DNA of 64,000 nucleotides, from NCBI RefSeq assembly GCF_900007165.1, contig NZ_CYGY02000015.1, forward strand, positions 1-64,000, given 5' to 3'. The stretch is from Paraburkholderia piptadeniae. Its GTDB lineage: Bacteria > Pseudomonadota > Gammaproteobacteria > Burkholderiales > Burkholderiaceae. The notes beneath the pieces are model-generated. The model searched no databases. It had not been told where the DNA came from and was given only the letters and a program-made list of their open reading frames with translations. Positions 38,730 to 48,015 of the stretch are shown here, piece by piece (position 1 is the stretch's first letter; each line of letters begins with the position of its first letter). Both the position numbers and the translations under genes were made by a program.

Positions 38730-39158
38730 ATGCGTACAAGCGCCCGCAATCACTTCGCCGGTCAGGTGACAGCCGTCAAGACGGGAGCCGTCAACGACGA
38801 AATCACGCTGCGCACCCAGGACGGTCTCGACATTGTCGCGGTGATCACGCACGGCAGCGCGTCGTCACTGGGACTCGCGGCCGGCAAGCCGGCGTTCGCG
38901 CTGGTGAAGGCGTCGTCGGTGATCGTGATGGTCGATGCGGACAGCAGCAAGGTGTCGGCGCGCAATTGCGTCGCGGGCACGGTCGCGTCGGTGACGAAGG
39001 GCGCCGTCAATAGCGAGGTCATCATCTCCGCCACGGGCGGCGCGCAGATCGCGGCCATCGTCACCAACGACAGCGTCGAGCGGCTCGGCCTCGCGAGCGG
39101 CAAGGCGGCCGCGGCGATCTTCAAGGCGTCGAGCGTGATCGTCGGCGTCGATCAGTAA
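38730..39158 (+). CDS. Double-Mop-domain molbindin (ModG-like)
   Basis: A 142-aa cytoplasmic protein of two tandem Mop/TOBE domains: RNHFAGQVTAVKTGAVNDEIT and KASSVIVMVD in the first, RNCVAGTVASVTKGAVNSEV and KASSVIVGVD in the second. This is the architecture of ModG, which stores or buffers molybdate as a trimer. AAAGGAGG stands seven bases before the ATG. No molybdate transporter (modABC) adjoins. Confidence 0.9.
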   Translation: MRTSARNHFAGQVTAVKTGAVNDEITLRTQDGLDIVAVITHGSASSLGLAAGKPAFALVKASSVIVMVDADSSKVSARNCVAGTVASVTKGAVNSEVIISATGGAQIAAIVTNDSVERLGLASGKAAAAIFKASSVIVGVDQ

Positions 39159-39245
39159 GTGGTTCGGCGATAGGGTTGGCGCTGGGGCTCGACGCAGCGC
39201 TTTTGTCTGGTGACAGCACGATGTAGAAGCGAGGGGGCGCTGCCC

Positions 39246-40115
39246 TCAGCGGCGCGCGACGACGAGCGCGATGCCGCCAAGGATCGCGATCGAGCTCAGC
39301 GCGAGGCGCGCGGTCAGCGGTTCGCCGAGCAGTGCGATGCCGCCGATCGCGGCGATCGGCGGCACGCTCAGTTGCACGGTCGCGGCCGTGGCAGCACTGA
39401 GTTCTTTGAGCGCCGCGTACCAGATCACGTAGCCGACACCCGACGTCAAAGCGCCGGATAGCGCCGCGAATAGCAGCCCCATTGCGTCGAACGACATGTG
39501 GGAAAACATGCCGGCGCTGACGGCCACTGCGAACGGAACAGCGCGGATGAAATTGCCCGCCGTCGTGGCGATCGGATCGGCGGCGCCTTTGCCGCGCAGC
39601 GAATACACGCCCCACGCGACGCCCGCGCACAGCATCAGCAGCGATGCGAGCGGAGCCGGCGCGCTGAGGCCGGGCAGCACCAGACCGACGAGGCCCGCAA
39701 GCGCGCATGCAACACCAATCCATTGACGCGGACTCAGACGTTCGCCGCGCGCGAGACCGTAGCCTATCATCGTCGCCTGCACGGCGCCGAACAGCAGCAG
39801 CGCGCCCGTGCCCGCTGCGAGCGATACATACGCAAACGAAAACGTCACAGCGTATGCGATGAGCGCGAAAGCGGAAATCCAGTTGCCGCCGACCGGCAGC
39901 GAAACCCGACGCGCGTGCAGAATGATCCACAGCGCGATAGCCGCGGACACGAGGCGAACGGTCGTGAAGGTGGCGGGATCGATGGACGTGCCCTTGAGCG
40001 CAACACGACACAGCAGCGAGTTGCCCGCGAATGCGAACATCGCGACGATCGTCAGCAAGGCGATGCGCATGCGCATGGAAAGCGGCGAGGAAAGGGTTGC
40101 ATCGGAAGTGCGCAT
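39246..40115 (-). CDS. EamA/DMT family transporter
   Basis: A 289-aa inner-membrane protein with about ten hydrophobic helices in two EamA repeats. The first repeat has FAFAGNSLLCRVALKGTS and ends near GLVGLVLPG; the second has AGVAWGVYSLRGKG and LSVPPIAAIGGIALLGEPLT. Family members export amino acids or metabolites; the substrate is unknown. Confidence 0.88.
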   Translation of the reverse strand: MRTSDATLSSPLSMRMRIALLTIVAMFAFAGNSLLCRVALKGTSIDPATFTTVRLVSAAIALWIILHARRVSLPVGGNWISAFALIAYAVTFSFAYVSLAAGTGALLLFGAVQATMIGYGLARGERLSPRQWIGVACALAGLVGLVLPGLSAPAPLASLLMLCAGVAWGVYSLRGKGAADPIATTAGNFIRAVPFAVAVSAGMFSHMSFDAMGLLFAALSGALTSGVGYVIWYAALKELSAATAATVQLSVPPIAAIGGIALLGEPLTARLALSSIAILGGIALVVARR

Positions 40116-40181
40116 GATACTTTAACGTCGGGTCAGGCATGCGCGCATCGAACGATGCAACGCAAGGCGATAGCGAAGGCG

Positions 40182-40232
40182 CAAAAAACGAAAATGCCGG
40201 ACAGCAATGAGAAAGCGCTTGCTATCCGGCAT
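40182..40232 (-). terminator. Rho-independent terminator after the BBE oxidase gene
   Basis: ATGCCGGACAGCAA (40194-40207) pairs with TTGCTATCCGGCAT (40219-40232), 13 of 14 positions, around an 11-base loop. On the minus strand the stem is followed by TTTTCGTTTTTT. It lies 55 bases past the oxidase stop. Confidence 0.85.
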
Positions 40233-40286
40233 CGCGACGTTCATGCGCGCCACGTCATGAATACGAGGCGCGCCCCTGCATCGCAA

Positions 40287-41681
40287 TCAGGCCATAGCGG
40301 ACGGCTTGATGTTCTGGTTGTGACGGAACAGGTTGTGTGGATCATAGCGGTCCTTCACGGCGACGAGGCGCTCGTAGTTCGGACCATAGGCCGAGCCGAT
40401 GCGCGTCGATTCTTCTTCCGTCATGAAGTTCACGTACACGCTGCCGAGCGCGAACGGTGCTGACGCGTCGAAGAACGCGCGCGCCCACGCGATGCAGCGC
40501 TCGTCGTCGGCGGCTTCCGTCCAGCGGCCGTGCACGTTCATCACGTACTTCGCGTCGCGGTTCGAGTAGGCCGTCGCATCGGGCGCGGCGCGCATCGTCT
40601 GTCCGCCGATTGCGCCGAAGAAAATCTCGCACTGAGGCGACGGCAGATTGCCGATCGCATCGATGAACGCGTCGATCAGCCCATCGTCCAGCGTCGCAAG
40701 ATTGTGCGACTTCCAGTAGTTGCGCGCACCGGGTGTGAGCAGCGGATCGAAGGCCTGTTGCCACGCGGTGTACGGCATCGGCCCGAGATGCTCGCCATAC
40801 GGCGTGCCGAACTTGCGCACCTCGTCGACCATGCCCGGACCGTTCGCGGCCGGCCCTGTGTAGCAGATGGCGAACGCGATGATCGGCTTGCCGTGCACGT
40901 CGGCGCTCAGGAAGGGCAGCGGCGGCGCAAAGCGCGCGACAGCCCAGACGGTCAGCTCGTCGGGCCACGTTTCGAAGGCGGCGCGATATTTGACGAGCGC
41001 ATCGCGCGCCTGATCCATCGGCAGCACGACGAGGCCGCCGTACACTTCCGGGCCGACAGCGTGCAGCTGGAACTCGAACATCGTGACGACGCCGAAGTTG
41101 CCGCCGCCGCCGCGAATCGCCCAGAACAGGTCCTCGTGAGCATCGGCGCTACAGCGCAGCATCTGGCCGTCGGCGGTGACGACGTCGGCCGAAATCAGGT
41201 TGTCCACCGACATCCCGAAGCGCCGGCTCAGCCAGCCGAAACCGCCGCCAAGCGTGAGGCCCGCGACGCCCGTCGTCGAGTTGATGCCGAGCGGCGTGGC
41301 GAGACCGAAGGCCTGCGCTTCGTGATCGAAGTCGCGCAACGTGCAGCCGGGCTCGACATAGGCGCGGCGCGCGACGGGATCGATGCGCGCGGACTTCATC
41401 GGCGACAGGTCGATCAGCATGCCGTCCTCGCACACGGCACTGCCTGCGATATTGTGTCCGCCGCCGCGCACGGCCAGCAGCAGGCTGTTGTCGCGCGCGA
41501 AATTGACGGCGCGGCGCACGTCCGCCGTGCCTGCGCAGCGCACGATGATCGCGGGGCGGCGGTCGATCATTCCATTCCAGATGCTGCGCGCTTCATCGAA
41601 CGATGGATCGCCGGGCAATACCACCTGGCCTCGCGTGAGAGCTTTGAGTTCATCGATTGCACTGCTGGACAGATTCGCCAT
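40287..41681 (-). CDS. FAD-linked oxidase, berberine-bridge-enzyme type
   Basis: A 464-aa VAO-family flavoprotein. The FAD domain has LAVRGGGHNIAGSAVCEDGM, whose His is the usual 8-alpha covalent FAD site, and GGGFGWLSRRFGMSVDNLI. In bicovalent BBE-type enzymes the last motif carries a Cys before the DNL; here it is Ser-Val-Asp, so FAD should be singly linked. The C-terminal BBE segment is present (YVNFMTEEE, YGPNYERLVAVKDRYDPHNLFRHNQNI). It probably oxidises a sugar, alcohol or secondary-metabolite substrate. The start at 41681 precedes the FAD domain. Confidence 0.9.
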   Translation of the reverse strand: MANLSSSAIDELKALTRGQVVLPGDPSFDEARSIWNGMIDRRPAIIVRCAGTADVRRAVNFARDNSLLLAVRGGGHNIAGSAVCEDGMLIDLSPMKSARIDPVARRAYVEPGCTLRDFDHEAQAFGLATPLGINSTTGVAGLTLGGGFGWLSRRFGMSVDNLISADVVTADGQMLRCSADAHEDLFWAIRGGGGNFGVVTMFEFQLHAVGPEVYGGLVVLPMDQARDALVKYRAAFETWPDELTVWAVARFAPPLPFLSADVHGKPIIAFAICYTGPAANGPGMVDEVRKFGTPYGEHLGPMPYTAWQQAFDPLLTPGARNYWKSHNLATLDDGLIDAFIDAIGNLPSPQCEIFFGAIGGQTMRAAPDATAYSNRDAKYVMNVHGRWTEAADDERCIAWARAFFDASAPFALGSVYVNFMTEEESTRIGSAYGPNYERLVAVKDRYDPHNLFRHNQNIKPSAMA

Positions 41682-42371
41682 GCTACACCTCCGGTACAAA
41701 AGAACGACGTCCGACCCCTCGATCATGTCTGATCAAAGTAGTTCGGACGACCTGGCTTTCATCCAGTAAAACGGGGAGGGTCCGCGCGTACTAATTAACG
41801 TATACCCGTATTCGGTCGCATGCGCCGCAAACGCAGTCGTGACGGGTTGCCCATCAAAAAAGCACTGCAAAACAAGGCATTTTCTGAACGGCGCACGGAT
41901 GGAGTGCTCCGGAAAAACGCGTCGCATCGCGGCTGCGATGCGAGCGTGAGTCGGATCTAGGGGAAGCTGACGCATCGCGCTTCGCATGTGGCGAAGACTC
42001 ATCGCGCTCAATGCTGCGCTTACGTATGACGTGAAGCGTTCGATTGTGCCGTCCTCATCGCATCCTTAAACGAGCGAGCGCGAGTTGGCATTGCCATGTC
42101 GCCGTCGAAGCAGTAACGCACGCACATCTTTTAGCCGACGCCGAAGGGACGACCGCGCGATCAAAAGCTTGAGTGACGCGCAATGACCACAGATGCTCCG
42201 AGAATATTGCGAATTGTTACTGTTCATGTAATGATAGCGATTCGCATTTAGGAAATGACGAGCCGAAGCAATCCGGCTTGGCGGGGCGGTTCGCGCGCCC
42301 GTCGCGCGAACCGGACGGGTGCTGCTTGCCCGTCGCACCAAGAAAAATCAGCGACAACGACAGGAATCGAG
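41682..42371. promoter_or_regulatory. Long divergent gap upstream of the siderophore receptor
   Basis: The 690 bases between the oxidase (minus) and the TonB receptor (plus) are AT-richer than the genes. CGCATCGC-GGCT-GCGATGCG at 41923-41942 is an 8-bp stem with TTTTT after it on the minus strand, which suggests a terminator without a gene in front of it. A Fur box lies at 42230. No open frame here has a ribosome binding site or recognisable product; the 92-codon minus frame at 41733-42011 looks like chance. Confidence 0.4.
42230..42248. promoter_or_regulatory. Fur box upstream of the siderophore receptor
   Basis: AATGATAGCGATTCGCATT resembles the beta-proteobacterial Fur site (AATGATAATGATTCGCATT-like) and keeps the two NATNAT half-sites. 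It is 124 bases before the receptor ATG. Iron-repressed expression is expected. Confidence 0.65.
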
Positions 42372-44612
42372 ATGCATCGAACTACGCCATTCGCAGCGGC
42401 CGTCCTGGCCGTCTTTGCGACGCCGCTCTACGCTCAAACGACGACGCCTGCGACAGCACCGGTAGCCAGCATTGCCCAGGCCGACTCGTCGACGCCTCCC
42501 GCCAGCCAGCCCTCCGCAAGCCAGCCGTCCGAAAACGCCACGCTGCCCGCCGTCAAGGTGACGGGCCAGGCCGACAACTCCGGCGACTTCCAGCCGGAAA
42601 CGTCGAGCGTGGGCGCCAAAGTGCCGACCGCGCTGCGCGACATCCCGCAGGCGGTGACGGTGGTGCCGAAGGCCGTGCTGCAATCGCAGGCGGTGAGCTC
42701 GTTCAGCGACGCGCTGCGCAACGTGCCCGGCATCACGATCGGCGCGGCGGAAGGCGGGCAGATCGGCAACAACATCAATTTGCGCGGCTTCTCGGCGCGT
42801 ACCGACATCTATCTGGACGGCTTCCGCGATCGCGGCCAGTACTATCGCGACACGTTCAACCTCGAATCGATCGACGTGCTGTATGGTCCGTCGTCGCTGT
42901 ACTTCGGGCGCGGCTCGACGGGCGGCGTGATCAACCAGGTGAGCAAGGAGCCGGAACTGAAGAAGCGCGCCGACGTCTCCGTGCAGGCGGGCACGCACGA
43001 CCGCTATCGCACGACGGTCGACCTCAATACGCCGATCACCGACACCTCCGCGTTCCGTATCAACGCCTTCGGCCAGAGCCTCGGTTCGTCGCGCGACGTG
43101 ATGAAGAACAAGGACTACGGCGTCGCGCCCGAAGTGAAGTTCGGCATCGGCACGCCGACGGAGATCACGCTGTCCGCGCTGATCCAGCACAACCGCGATC
43201 AGCCCGACTACGGCATTCCGCCGCTGAACGGCCATCCCGCGCCCGTGAATCGCGGCACGTTCTACGGCTATACCGACGACCGCACGATTCAGGACGTGCA
43301 GACCTTCAGCGCGCGTATCCAGCACCGCTTCGACGATGGTCTCGTCCTGCGCAACCAGACGCAGTTCAGCCACTACAGCACGGATGCGCGCGCAACCAAT
43401 GCGGCATCGGTGCTGACGGGCCCGCTTGCCACGTCGACGGCGCTCACCAACGGCAACTTCACGACGCTCGATCCGTCGAAGCTGTTCGTCAAGCTGCAGG
43501 GCAAGGACCGCAACATCAACGATCATTCGATCTACAACTCGACTGACTTGCAGGCGAAGTTCGATACGGGTCTGCTCAAGCACGAGGTGGTCACGGGCAT
43601 TGATCTGAGCCACGAAACGTATAGCAACCAGACCTTCACGGCGACTTCGCCGGGACTGCCGTCGAACACGATCGGCGTCGTGCCGCTCATCGATCCGCCG
43701 TATACGCCGCGTCCGTCGAACGTGAAGGAAGTGGCCACCAATCTCGCTGAATCGAGCGCTAACGGCGTGGGCATCTATGCGAACGACACGGTGTCGATCG
43801 GCCAGCACTGGAAGGTGGTGGGCGGCGTGCGCTGGGACCGCTACGAGGCGTCGATCAGGAACTCGATCAACGCGCCGGGCTATGCGACGCAGACCAACTA
43901 CTTCACCAGCGTGCGCGGCGGCATCATCTGGCAGCCGACCGACTGGCAGTCGTATTACGTGTCGTATGGCACGTCGTTCGATCCGTCGCTCGAAGCGCTG
44001 ACGCTGACCAACGGTCAACAGAAACTGCCGCCCGAGCACAACAAATCGTATGAAGTCGGCTCGAAGTGGGATCTGCTCGGCGGCGGCCTCTCGGTGACGC
44101 AGTCGCTCTTCAACATCGAGAAGACCAATGCGCGCACGCTGAATGCGGACGGCTCCTATACGCTCGACGGCGATATCCGCGTGCGCGGCTATCAGCTGGG
44201 TCTGGCCGGCCACATCACGAACAAGTGGCAGGTGTTCGGCGGCTATACGTATATGAACGGCGAGATCCTGAAGGCGTTCGACGGCACGCAAGGCAAGGTG
44301 CCCGCGAATACGCCGCGCAACATGCTGACACTGTGGACCACGTACGCGTTCACACCGCATTGGGAAGTCGGCGGCGGTCCGACCTACGTGTCGTCGCGCT
44401 ACGCGGCGAACAACAACTTCGTGCAGGTCGGCGGCTATACGCGCTGGGATGCAATGGCCGCGTATCACGCGAAGCGTTACGACATCCAGTTCAACGTGCT
44501 GAATTTCACTGACAAGAACTACTACGATGCGCTGATTCCGTCCGACGGCGGGCGCGCGGTGCCGGGTCTCGGCCGCACGTTCCTCGCGACGTTAAACTAT
44601 CGCTTCTTCTGA
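42372..44612 (+). CDS. TonB-dependent siderophore receptor
   Basis: A 746-aa outer-membrane barrel. Signal peptide MHRTTPFAAAVLAVFATPLYA is followed by a Pro/Ser-rich stretch, then the plug (LPAVKVTGQAD; DIPQAVTVVPKAVLQSQAVSSF; LRNVPGITIG; NINLRGFSARTDIYLDGFRD; DVLYGPSSLYFGRGSTGGVIN). The barrel ends in the canonical TLNYRFF with C-terminal Phe. It resembles the Fiu/FcuA-type catecholate or hydroxamate receptors. AGGAATCGAG precedes the ATG. A Fur box lies upstream and a PiuC-type dioxygenase gene downstream, the usual pairing. Confidence 0.93.
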   Translation: MHRTTPFAAAVLAVFATPLYAQTTTPATAPVASIAQADSSTPPASQPSASQPSENATLPAVKVTGQADNSGDFQPETSSVGAKVPTALRDIPQAVTVVPKAVLQSQAVSSFSDALRNVPGITIGAAEGGQIGNNINLRGFSARTDIYLDGFRDRGQYYRDTFNLESIDVLYGPSSLYFGRGSTGGVINQVSKEPELKKRADVSVQAGTHDRYRTTVDLNTPITDTSAFRINAFGQSLGSSRDVMKNKDYGVAPEVKFGIGTPTEITLSALIQHNRDQPDYGIPPLNGHPAPVNRGTFYGYTDDRTIQDVQTFSARIQHRFDDGLVLRNQTQFSHYSTDARATNAASVLTGPLATSTALTNGNFTTLDPSKLFVKLQGKDRNINDHSIYNSTDLQAKFDTGLLKHEVVTGIDLSHETYSNQTFTATSPGLPSNTIGVVPLIDPPYTPRPSNVKEVATNLAESSANGVGIYANDTVSIGQHWKVVGGVRWDRYEASIRNSINAPGYATQTNYFTSVRGGIIWQPTDWQSYYVSYGTSFDPSLEALTLTNGQQKLPPEHNKSYEVGSKWDLLGGGLSVTQSLFNIEKTNARTLNADGSYTLDGDIRVRGYQLGLAGHITNKWQVFGGYTYMNGEILKAFDGTQGKVPANTPRNMLTLWTTYAFTPHWEVGGGPTYVSSRYAANNNFVQVGGYTRWDAMAAYHAKRYDIQFNVLNFTDKNYYDALIPSDGGRAVPGLGRTFLATLNYRFF

Positions 44613-44641
44613 TCGCCTGAAGCGAAAGGTCCACGAAACAC

Positions 44642-44684
44642 CGCGCGCTTTCCTGCACGAAGCCCTTCATGCAGAAAGCGCGCG
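44642..44684. terminator. Long stem-loop between receptor and PiuC genes
   Basis: CGCGCGCTTTCCTGCA and TGCAGAAAGCGCGCG pair over 15 bp with one bulged base and a 12-base loop. No T-run follows. It lies 30 bases after the receptor stop and could set a partial stop or stabilise the upstream message. Confidence 0.45.
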
Positions 44685-44715
44685 ATGACGCACCGTTGTG
44701 CAGGAACGTTGAACG

Positions 44716-45399
44716 ATGATTGTCTCGATCCCGGACGTACTGAGTCCCGCCGAAGCCGCCGAGATGCGCGCGCAACTCGAAGCCAGCGACGCCTGGGTCG
44801 ATGGGCGCGCGACAGCCGGCTATCAGGGCGCGCCCGTCAAGCGCAACCAGCAGATTGCCGAAGGCTCGCCGATTGCGCTGGAGCTGGGCGATCGGATCAT
44901 CGCATCGCTGGAGCGTCACCCTCTCTTCATCAGCGCCGCGCTGCCGAACAAGGTGTATCCGCCGCTCTTCAATCGATATGAAGGCGGGATGCACTTCGGC
45001 AATCATGTCGACGGCGCGATACGCCTCGTGCCGGGCAGCGGCGCGCGCGTGCGCACCGACATCTCCGTGACGCTGTTTTTCACGCCGCCCGACGAATACG
45101 ATGGCGGCGAACTGTTGATCGAAGATACGTTCGGCGTGCACGAAGTGAAGCTGCCGGCGGGACATGCGATCGTCTATCCGGGCACGAGCCTGCATCAGGT
45201 GCGCCCTGTGACGCGAGGCGCGCGCGTATCGAGCTTCTTCTGGGTGCAAAGCCTCGTGCGCGACGACACGCAACGCGCGATGCTGTTCGATCTCGACGGC
45301 GCAATCCAGCGGCTCAACGCATCGAACGGCGACGAGGCCGCGCGCCGCACGCTGGTCGGCTGTTATCACAACCTGCTGCGTATGTGGAGCGAGACCTGA
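44716..45399 (+). CDS. PKHD-type Fe(II)/2-oxoglutarate dioxygenase (PiuC-like)
   Basis: A 227-aa oxygenase of the PKHD hydroxylase group. The iron site is H97-V-D99 (FGNHVDG) and H160 ([10 protein letters not shown]), with R170 for 2-oxoglutarate (TRGAR). The core strand reads [18 protein letters not shown]. PiuC-type genes sit beside TonB siderophore receptors in Pseudomonas and Burkholderia and are thought to act in iron uptake, but the substrate is not known. It lies 103 bases downstream of the receptor. Confidence 0.92.
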   Translation: MIVSIPDVLSPAEAAEMRAQLEASDAWVDGRATAGYQGAPVKRNQQIAEGSPIALELGDRIIASLERHPLFISAALPNKVYPPLFNRYEGGMHFGNHVDGAIRLVPGSGARVRTDISVTLFFTPPDEYDGGELLIEDTFGVHEVKLPAGHAIVYPGTSLHQVRPVTRGARVSSFFWVQSLVRDDTQRAMLFDLDGAIQRLNASNGDEAARRTLVGCYHNLLRMWSET

Positions 45400-45427
45400 C
45401 GCGGCGACCTGATGCAAGCGCGAGCGG

Positions 45428-45930
45428 CTACGTCACACGTCGTGCCGCCGATGCAGCGGGTGCCGCCTTCTTCGGATTGCACCCGCTTTGCAGCAGATAC
45501 ACCCCACCGGGAATGCAAGCCATCGCGAGCAGATCGAGCGCGCGCATCGGCTCGTGCGCGAACAGCACGCCGATGATCAACGCGACGACAGGCACAATGT
45601 AGGTCACGCTCGAATCCGCCAGTGCGCCGAGCAGCGTCACGATGAAGTAGTACAGCATGTACGCGACGCCTGTGCCGAGCAGCCCGAGTTCGAGTCCGAG
45701 CACGATGCCGGCTGCGGCGCGCGCATCGTCCGCAATGCGCGTCATGCCGTGGAAGGGCGTCACGCACGCAATCGTCAGCAACGCGAAGCCGATTTTCCAT
45801 GTCGAGAGCGCGACGGGCGACATGTCGAGGTGCGACAGAAAGCGCCGCGCGTAGACGAACGAAGCGCCCACGCTCAACGATCCCATCACCGTATAGCCGA
45901 CGCCGCCCAGATCGACGCTCGCGACCGCGC
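45428..45930 (-). pseudogene. Truncated EamA transporter (C-terminal part only)
   Basis: This frame encodes only the second half of an EamA/DMT transporter. It reads ...VDLGGVGYTVMGSLSVGAS through VVALIIGVLFAHEPMRALDL, about five hydrophobic helices. The first roughly 140 residues are absent, and family-like sequence stops near 45917-45930. A GTG at 45889 could still start a 153-aa peptide. It abuts the C-terminal remnant of a LysR regulator on the other strand. A divergent LysR-EamA pair is a common arrangement, so a deletion that removed both 5' halves explains it. Confidence 0.7.
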
Positions 45931-46130
45931 GGGCAGGGCGTCGTGCTGACGAGCGAGCCCCGACAGAGGCCGAACGGGTCGGGAAGTCGCTCGTCGACCC
46001 GTTCGACTTCGCGCTGTCGTTGAAAACGGCGTATTACCTCGTGCATCCGAATCCGATCGAACTCAAGCCGGGCGCGCAGACGCTGAAGGCATGGCTAGTC
46101 GAATCGGCAGAAGGAAAAACGCCCGCGTAG
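45925..46130 (+). pseudogene. LysR regulator remnant (C-terminal end, frameshifted)
   Basis: Translation gives GQGVVLTSEP in one frame (from 45931), then TEAERVGKSLVDPFDFALS followed by LKTAYYLVHPNPIELKPGAQ in another, ending at the stop at 46128-46130. Together these match the last 65 or so residues of GcvA-like LysR proteins, with a one-base shift near 45958-45965. The HTH and most of the effector domain are gone. It is too short to be picked as a gene, and has no start codon or ribosome binding site of its own. Confidence 0.65.
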
Positions 46131-46140
46131 CAGCGGGCGT
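46114..46140 (-). terminator. Rho-independent terminator after lldP
   Basis: ACGCCCGC (46119-46126) pairs with GCGGGCGT (46133-46140) around a 6-base loop. On the minus strand the stem runs into TTTTTCC. It lies 26 bases past the lldP stop and overlaps the stop codon of the LysR remnant. Confidence 0.85.
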
Positions 46141-46166
46141 TCATGTGAACAACGAGCGGCAGAGAA

Positions 46167-47888
46167 TCAGCCCGGCACCATGCCCGTCAGCACATAGGCC
46201 TGCAACAGCGTGATCAGACCGACGACGAGTGCGAACAGCAGGCTATGCTTTACGGTGAAGCGAAACAGCTCCGACTCGCGTCCGACGAGGCCCGTCGCCG
46301 CGCACGCAACGGCGATCGACTGCGGCGAGATCATCTTGCCCGTCACGCCACCCGACGTGTTCGCGGCCACGAGCAACGTGTCCGACACGCCGATCTGATG
46401 CGCGGTCGTATGCTGAAGCGAGCAGAAGAGCGCATTCGACGACGTATCCGAGCCCGTCAGGAACACGCCGAGCCAGCCGAGTACCGGCGAGAAGAACGGG
46501 AACGCAGCGCCCGTGCCGGCCAGCAGCAGCGCGAGCGTCGACGACATGCCCGAGTAGTTGGCGACGAACGCGAACGACAGCACGAGACCAATCGACAGCA
46601 CGGGGCGGCGCAATTCCTTCACCGTCTCGCCGAACGTCGCGAGCGCATCGCGCGGCTTCACGCGCAGCAACACCATCGAGATCAGCGCCGTGACGAGAAT
46701 CGCCGTGCCGACCGCCGAGAGCAGATCGATCTTCAGCACGGCCTCATAGGCCTTCGGCGTCGCGACGATGGGCGCCGTCTTCATCACGAGCTGGTCGAGC
46801 CCGGGCACTTTGAACTTGAGGATCGTGCCGGCAAGCGCACCCTTCGCGGCGAACAGCGCCTTGAACGGTTGCAGGCTCCACACGGTCACGACGGCCGTCA
46901 GAATGCCGAACGGCGCCCATGCGCGGATGGTCTGTGCAACCGTGTAGGGCGACGCGCGGCGGCTCACGCCCGGTGCGCCATTCGCACCGCCCATGCCGCC
47001 GAAGCCTCCGCCAAAACCGGACAGCGCCGCCGTGCCGCCGCTGACCGTGCCGCGTGCCGTATCGTTTGCACGGCGCGGCTGCCACACCTTCAGGAACGAT
47101 GCGAGCGCGACGAGGCTCACGAGCGCCGACGTGATGTCCGGCAGTTCCGGCCCGATGTGATTCGACGTGAAGTACTGCGTGATGGCGAAGCTGCCGCCCG
47201 CGACGAGCGCGGCAGGCCACGTCTCCTTGACGCCGCGCTTGCCGTCCATCATGAACACGAGCCAGAACGGCACGGCGAGCGAGAGCAGCGGCAACTGACG
47301 GCCCGCCATCGCGCCGATCAGGAACGGATCGATGCCCGTCACCTGGCCCGCGACGATGATGGGAATGCCCATTGCGCCGAACGCGACAGGCGCCGTATTC
47401 GCGATCAGGCAGAGGCCCGCCGCCTTCAGCGGATCGAAGCCGAGGCCGACGAGCAGCGCCGCCGTGATCGCGACGGGCGCGCCGAAGCCGGCCGCGCCTT
47501 CGAGGAACGCGCCGAACGAAAAGCCGATCAGCAGCAGTTGCAGGCGCTGGTCATCCGTCAGCGCGAGCACCGACGCACGGATGATGTCGAATTGTCCCGT
47601 CTTCACGACGAGCTTGTAGAGGAACACGGCCGTCACGATGATCCACGCGATCGGCCACAAGCCGTATGCGAAGCCGAAGCCCGCGGCGGCCAGCGCCTGT
47701 TGCACGGGCATGCCATACGCGAACACGGCCACTGCAAGCGACAGCAGCAGCGTGCCCGCCGCCGCGACATGCCCCTTCAGACGCAGTCCCGCGAGCGCGA
47801 CGAAGAAAAAGATGATCGGGATGCTGGCCGCGAGCGCGGAGAGCCATAGACTGCCGAGCGGCAGATAGGTCTGATACCACGGGTGCAT
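46167..47888 (-). CDS. lldP: L-lactate permease LldP
   Basis: A 573-aa inner-membrane lactate/proton symporter with about 13 helices. Family segments are [55 protein letters not shown] and [20 protein letters not shown] Gly-rich loop near residues 300-330 ([17 protein letters not shown]) is unusual but internal. The ATG at 47888 is followed by [15 protein letters not shown], the usual start. It is the last gene of the lutA-lutC-lutB-lldP row, 127 bases after lutB. Confidence 0.95.
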   Translation of the reverse strand: MHPWYQTYLPLGSLWLSALAASIPIIFFFVALAGLRLKGHVAAAGTLLLSLAVAVFAYGMPVQQALAAAGFGFAYGLWPIAWIIVTAVFLYKLVVKTGQFDIIRASVLALTDDQRLQLLLIGFSFGAFLEGAAGFGAPVAITAALLVGLGFDPLKAAGLCLIANTAPVAFGAMGIPIIVAGQVTGIDPFLIGAMAGRQLPLLSLAVPFWLVFMMDGKRGVKETWPAALVAGGSFAITQYFTSNHIGPELPDITSALVSLVALASFLKVWQPRRANDTARGTVSGGTAALSGFGGGFGGMGGANGAPGVSRRASPYTVAQTIRAWAPFGILTAVVTVWSLQPFKALFAAKGALAGTILKFKVPGLDQLVMKTAPIVATPKAYEAVLKIDLLSAVGTAILVTALISMVLLRVKPRDALATFGETVKELRRPVLSIGLVLSFAFVANYSGMSSTLALLLAGTGAAFPFFSPVLGWLGVFLTGSDTSSNALFCSLQHTTAHQIGVSDTLLVAANTSGGVTGKMISPQSIAVACAATGLVGRESELFRFTVKHSLLFALVVGLITLLQAYVLTGMVPG

Positions 47889-48015
47889 GTCGGTCTCCTC
47901 CGAATATGCGTCAATGAATCGGTGTCGGCGGCGTGCAGCCGCGTGCGCGCGCACCGCCCCTCGTGGGCGATGCGTGCGCGTCGGTGTGGGTTGCCGAAGC
48001 TGCGAAGCGCGCGGG

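Noticed and set aside
41733-42011. 92-codon minus frame in the receptor's upstream gap
   Set aside because: No ribosome binding site and no recognisable domain; the region looks noncoding.
42348-44468. 706-codon minus-strand frame opposite the TonB receptor
   Set aside because: Arg/Val/His-rich composition, no ribosome binding site, and fully antisense to a clear receptor gene.
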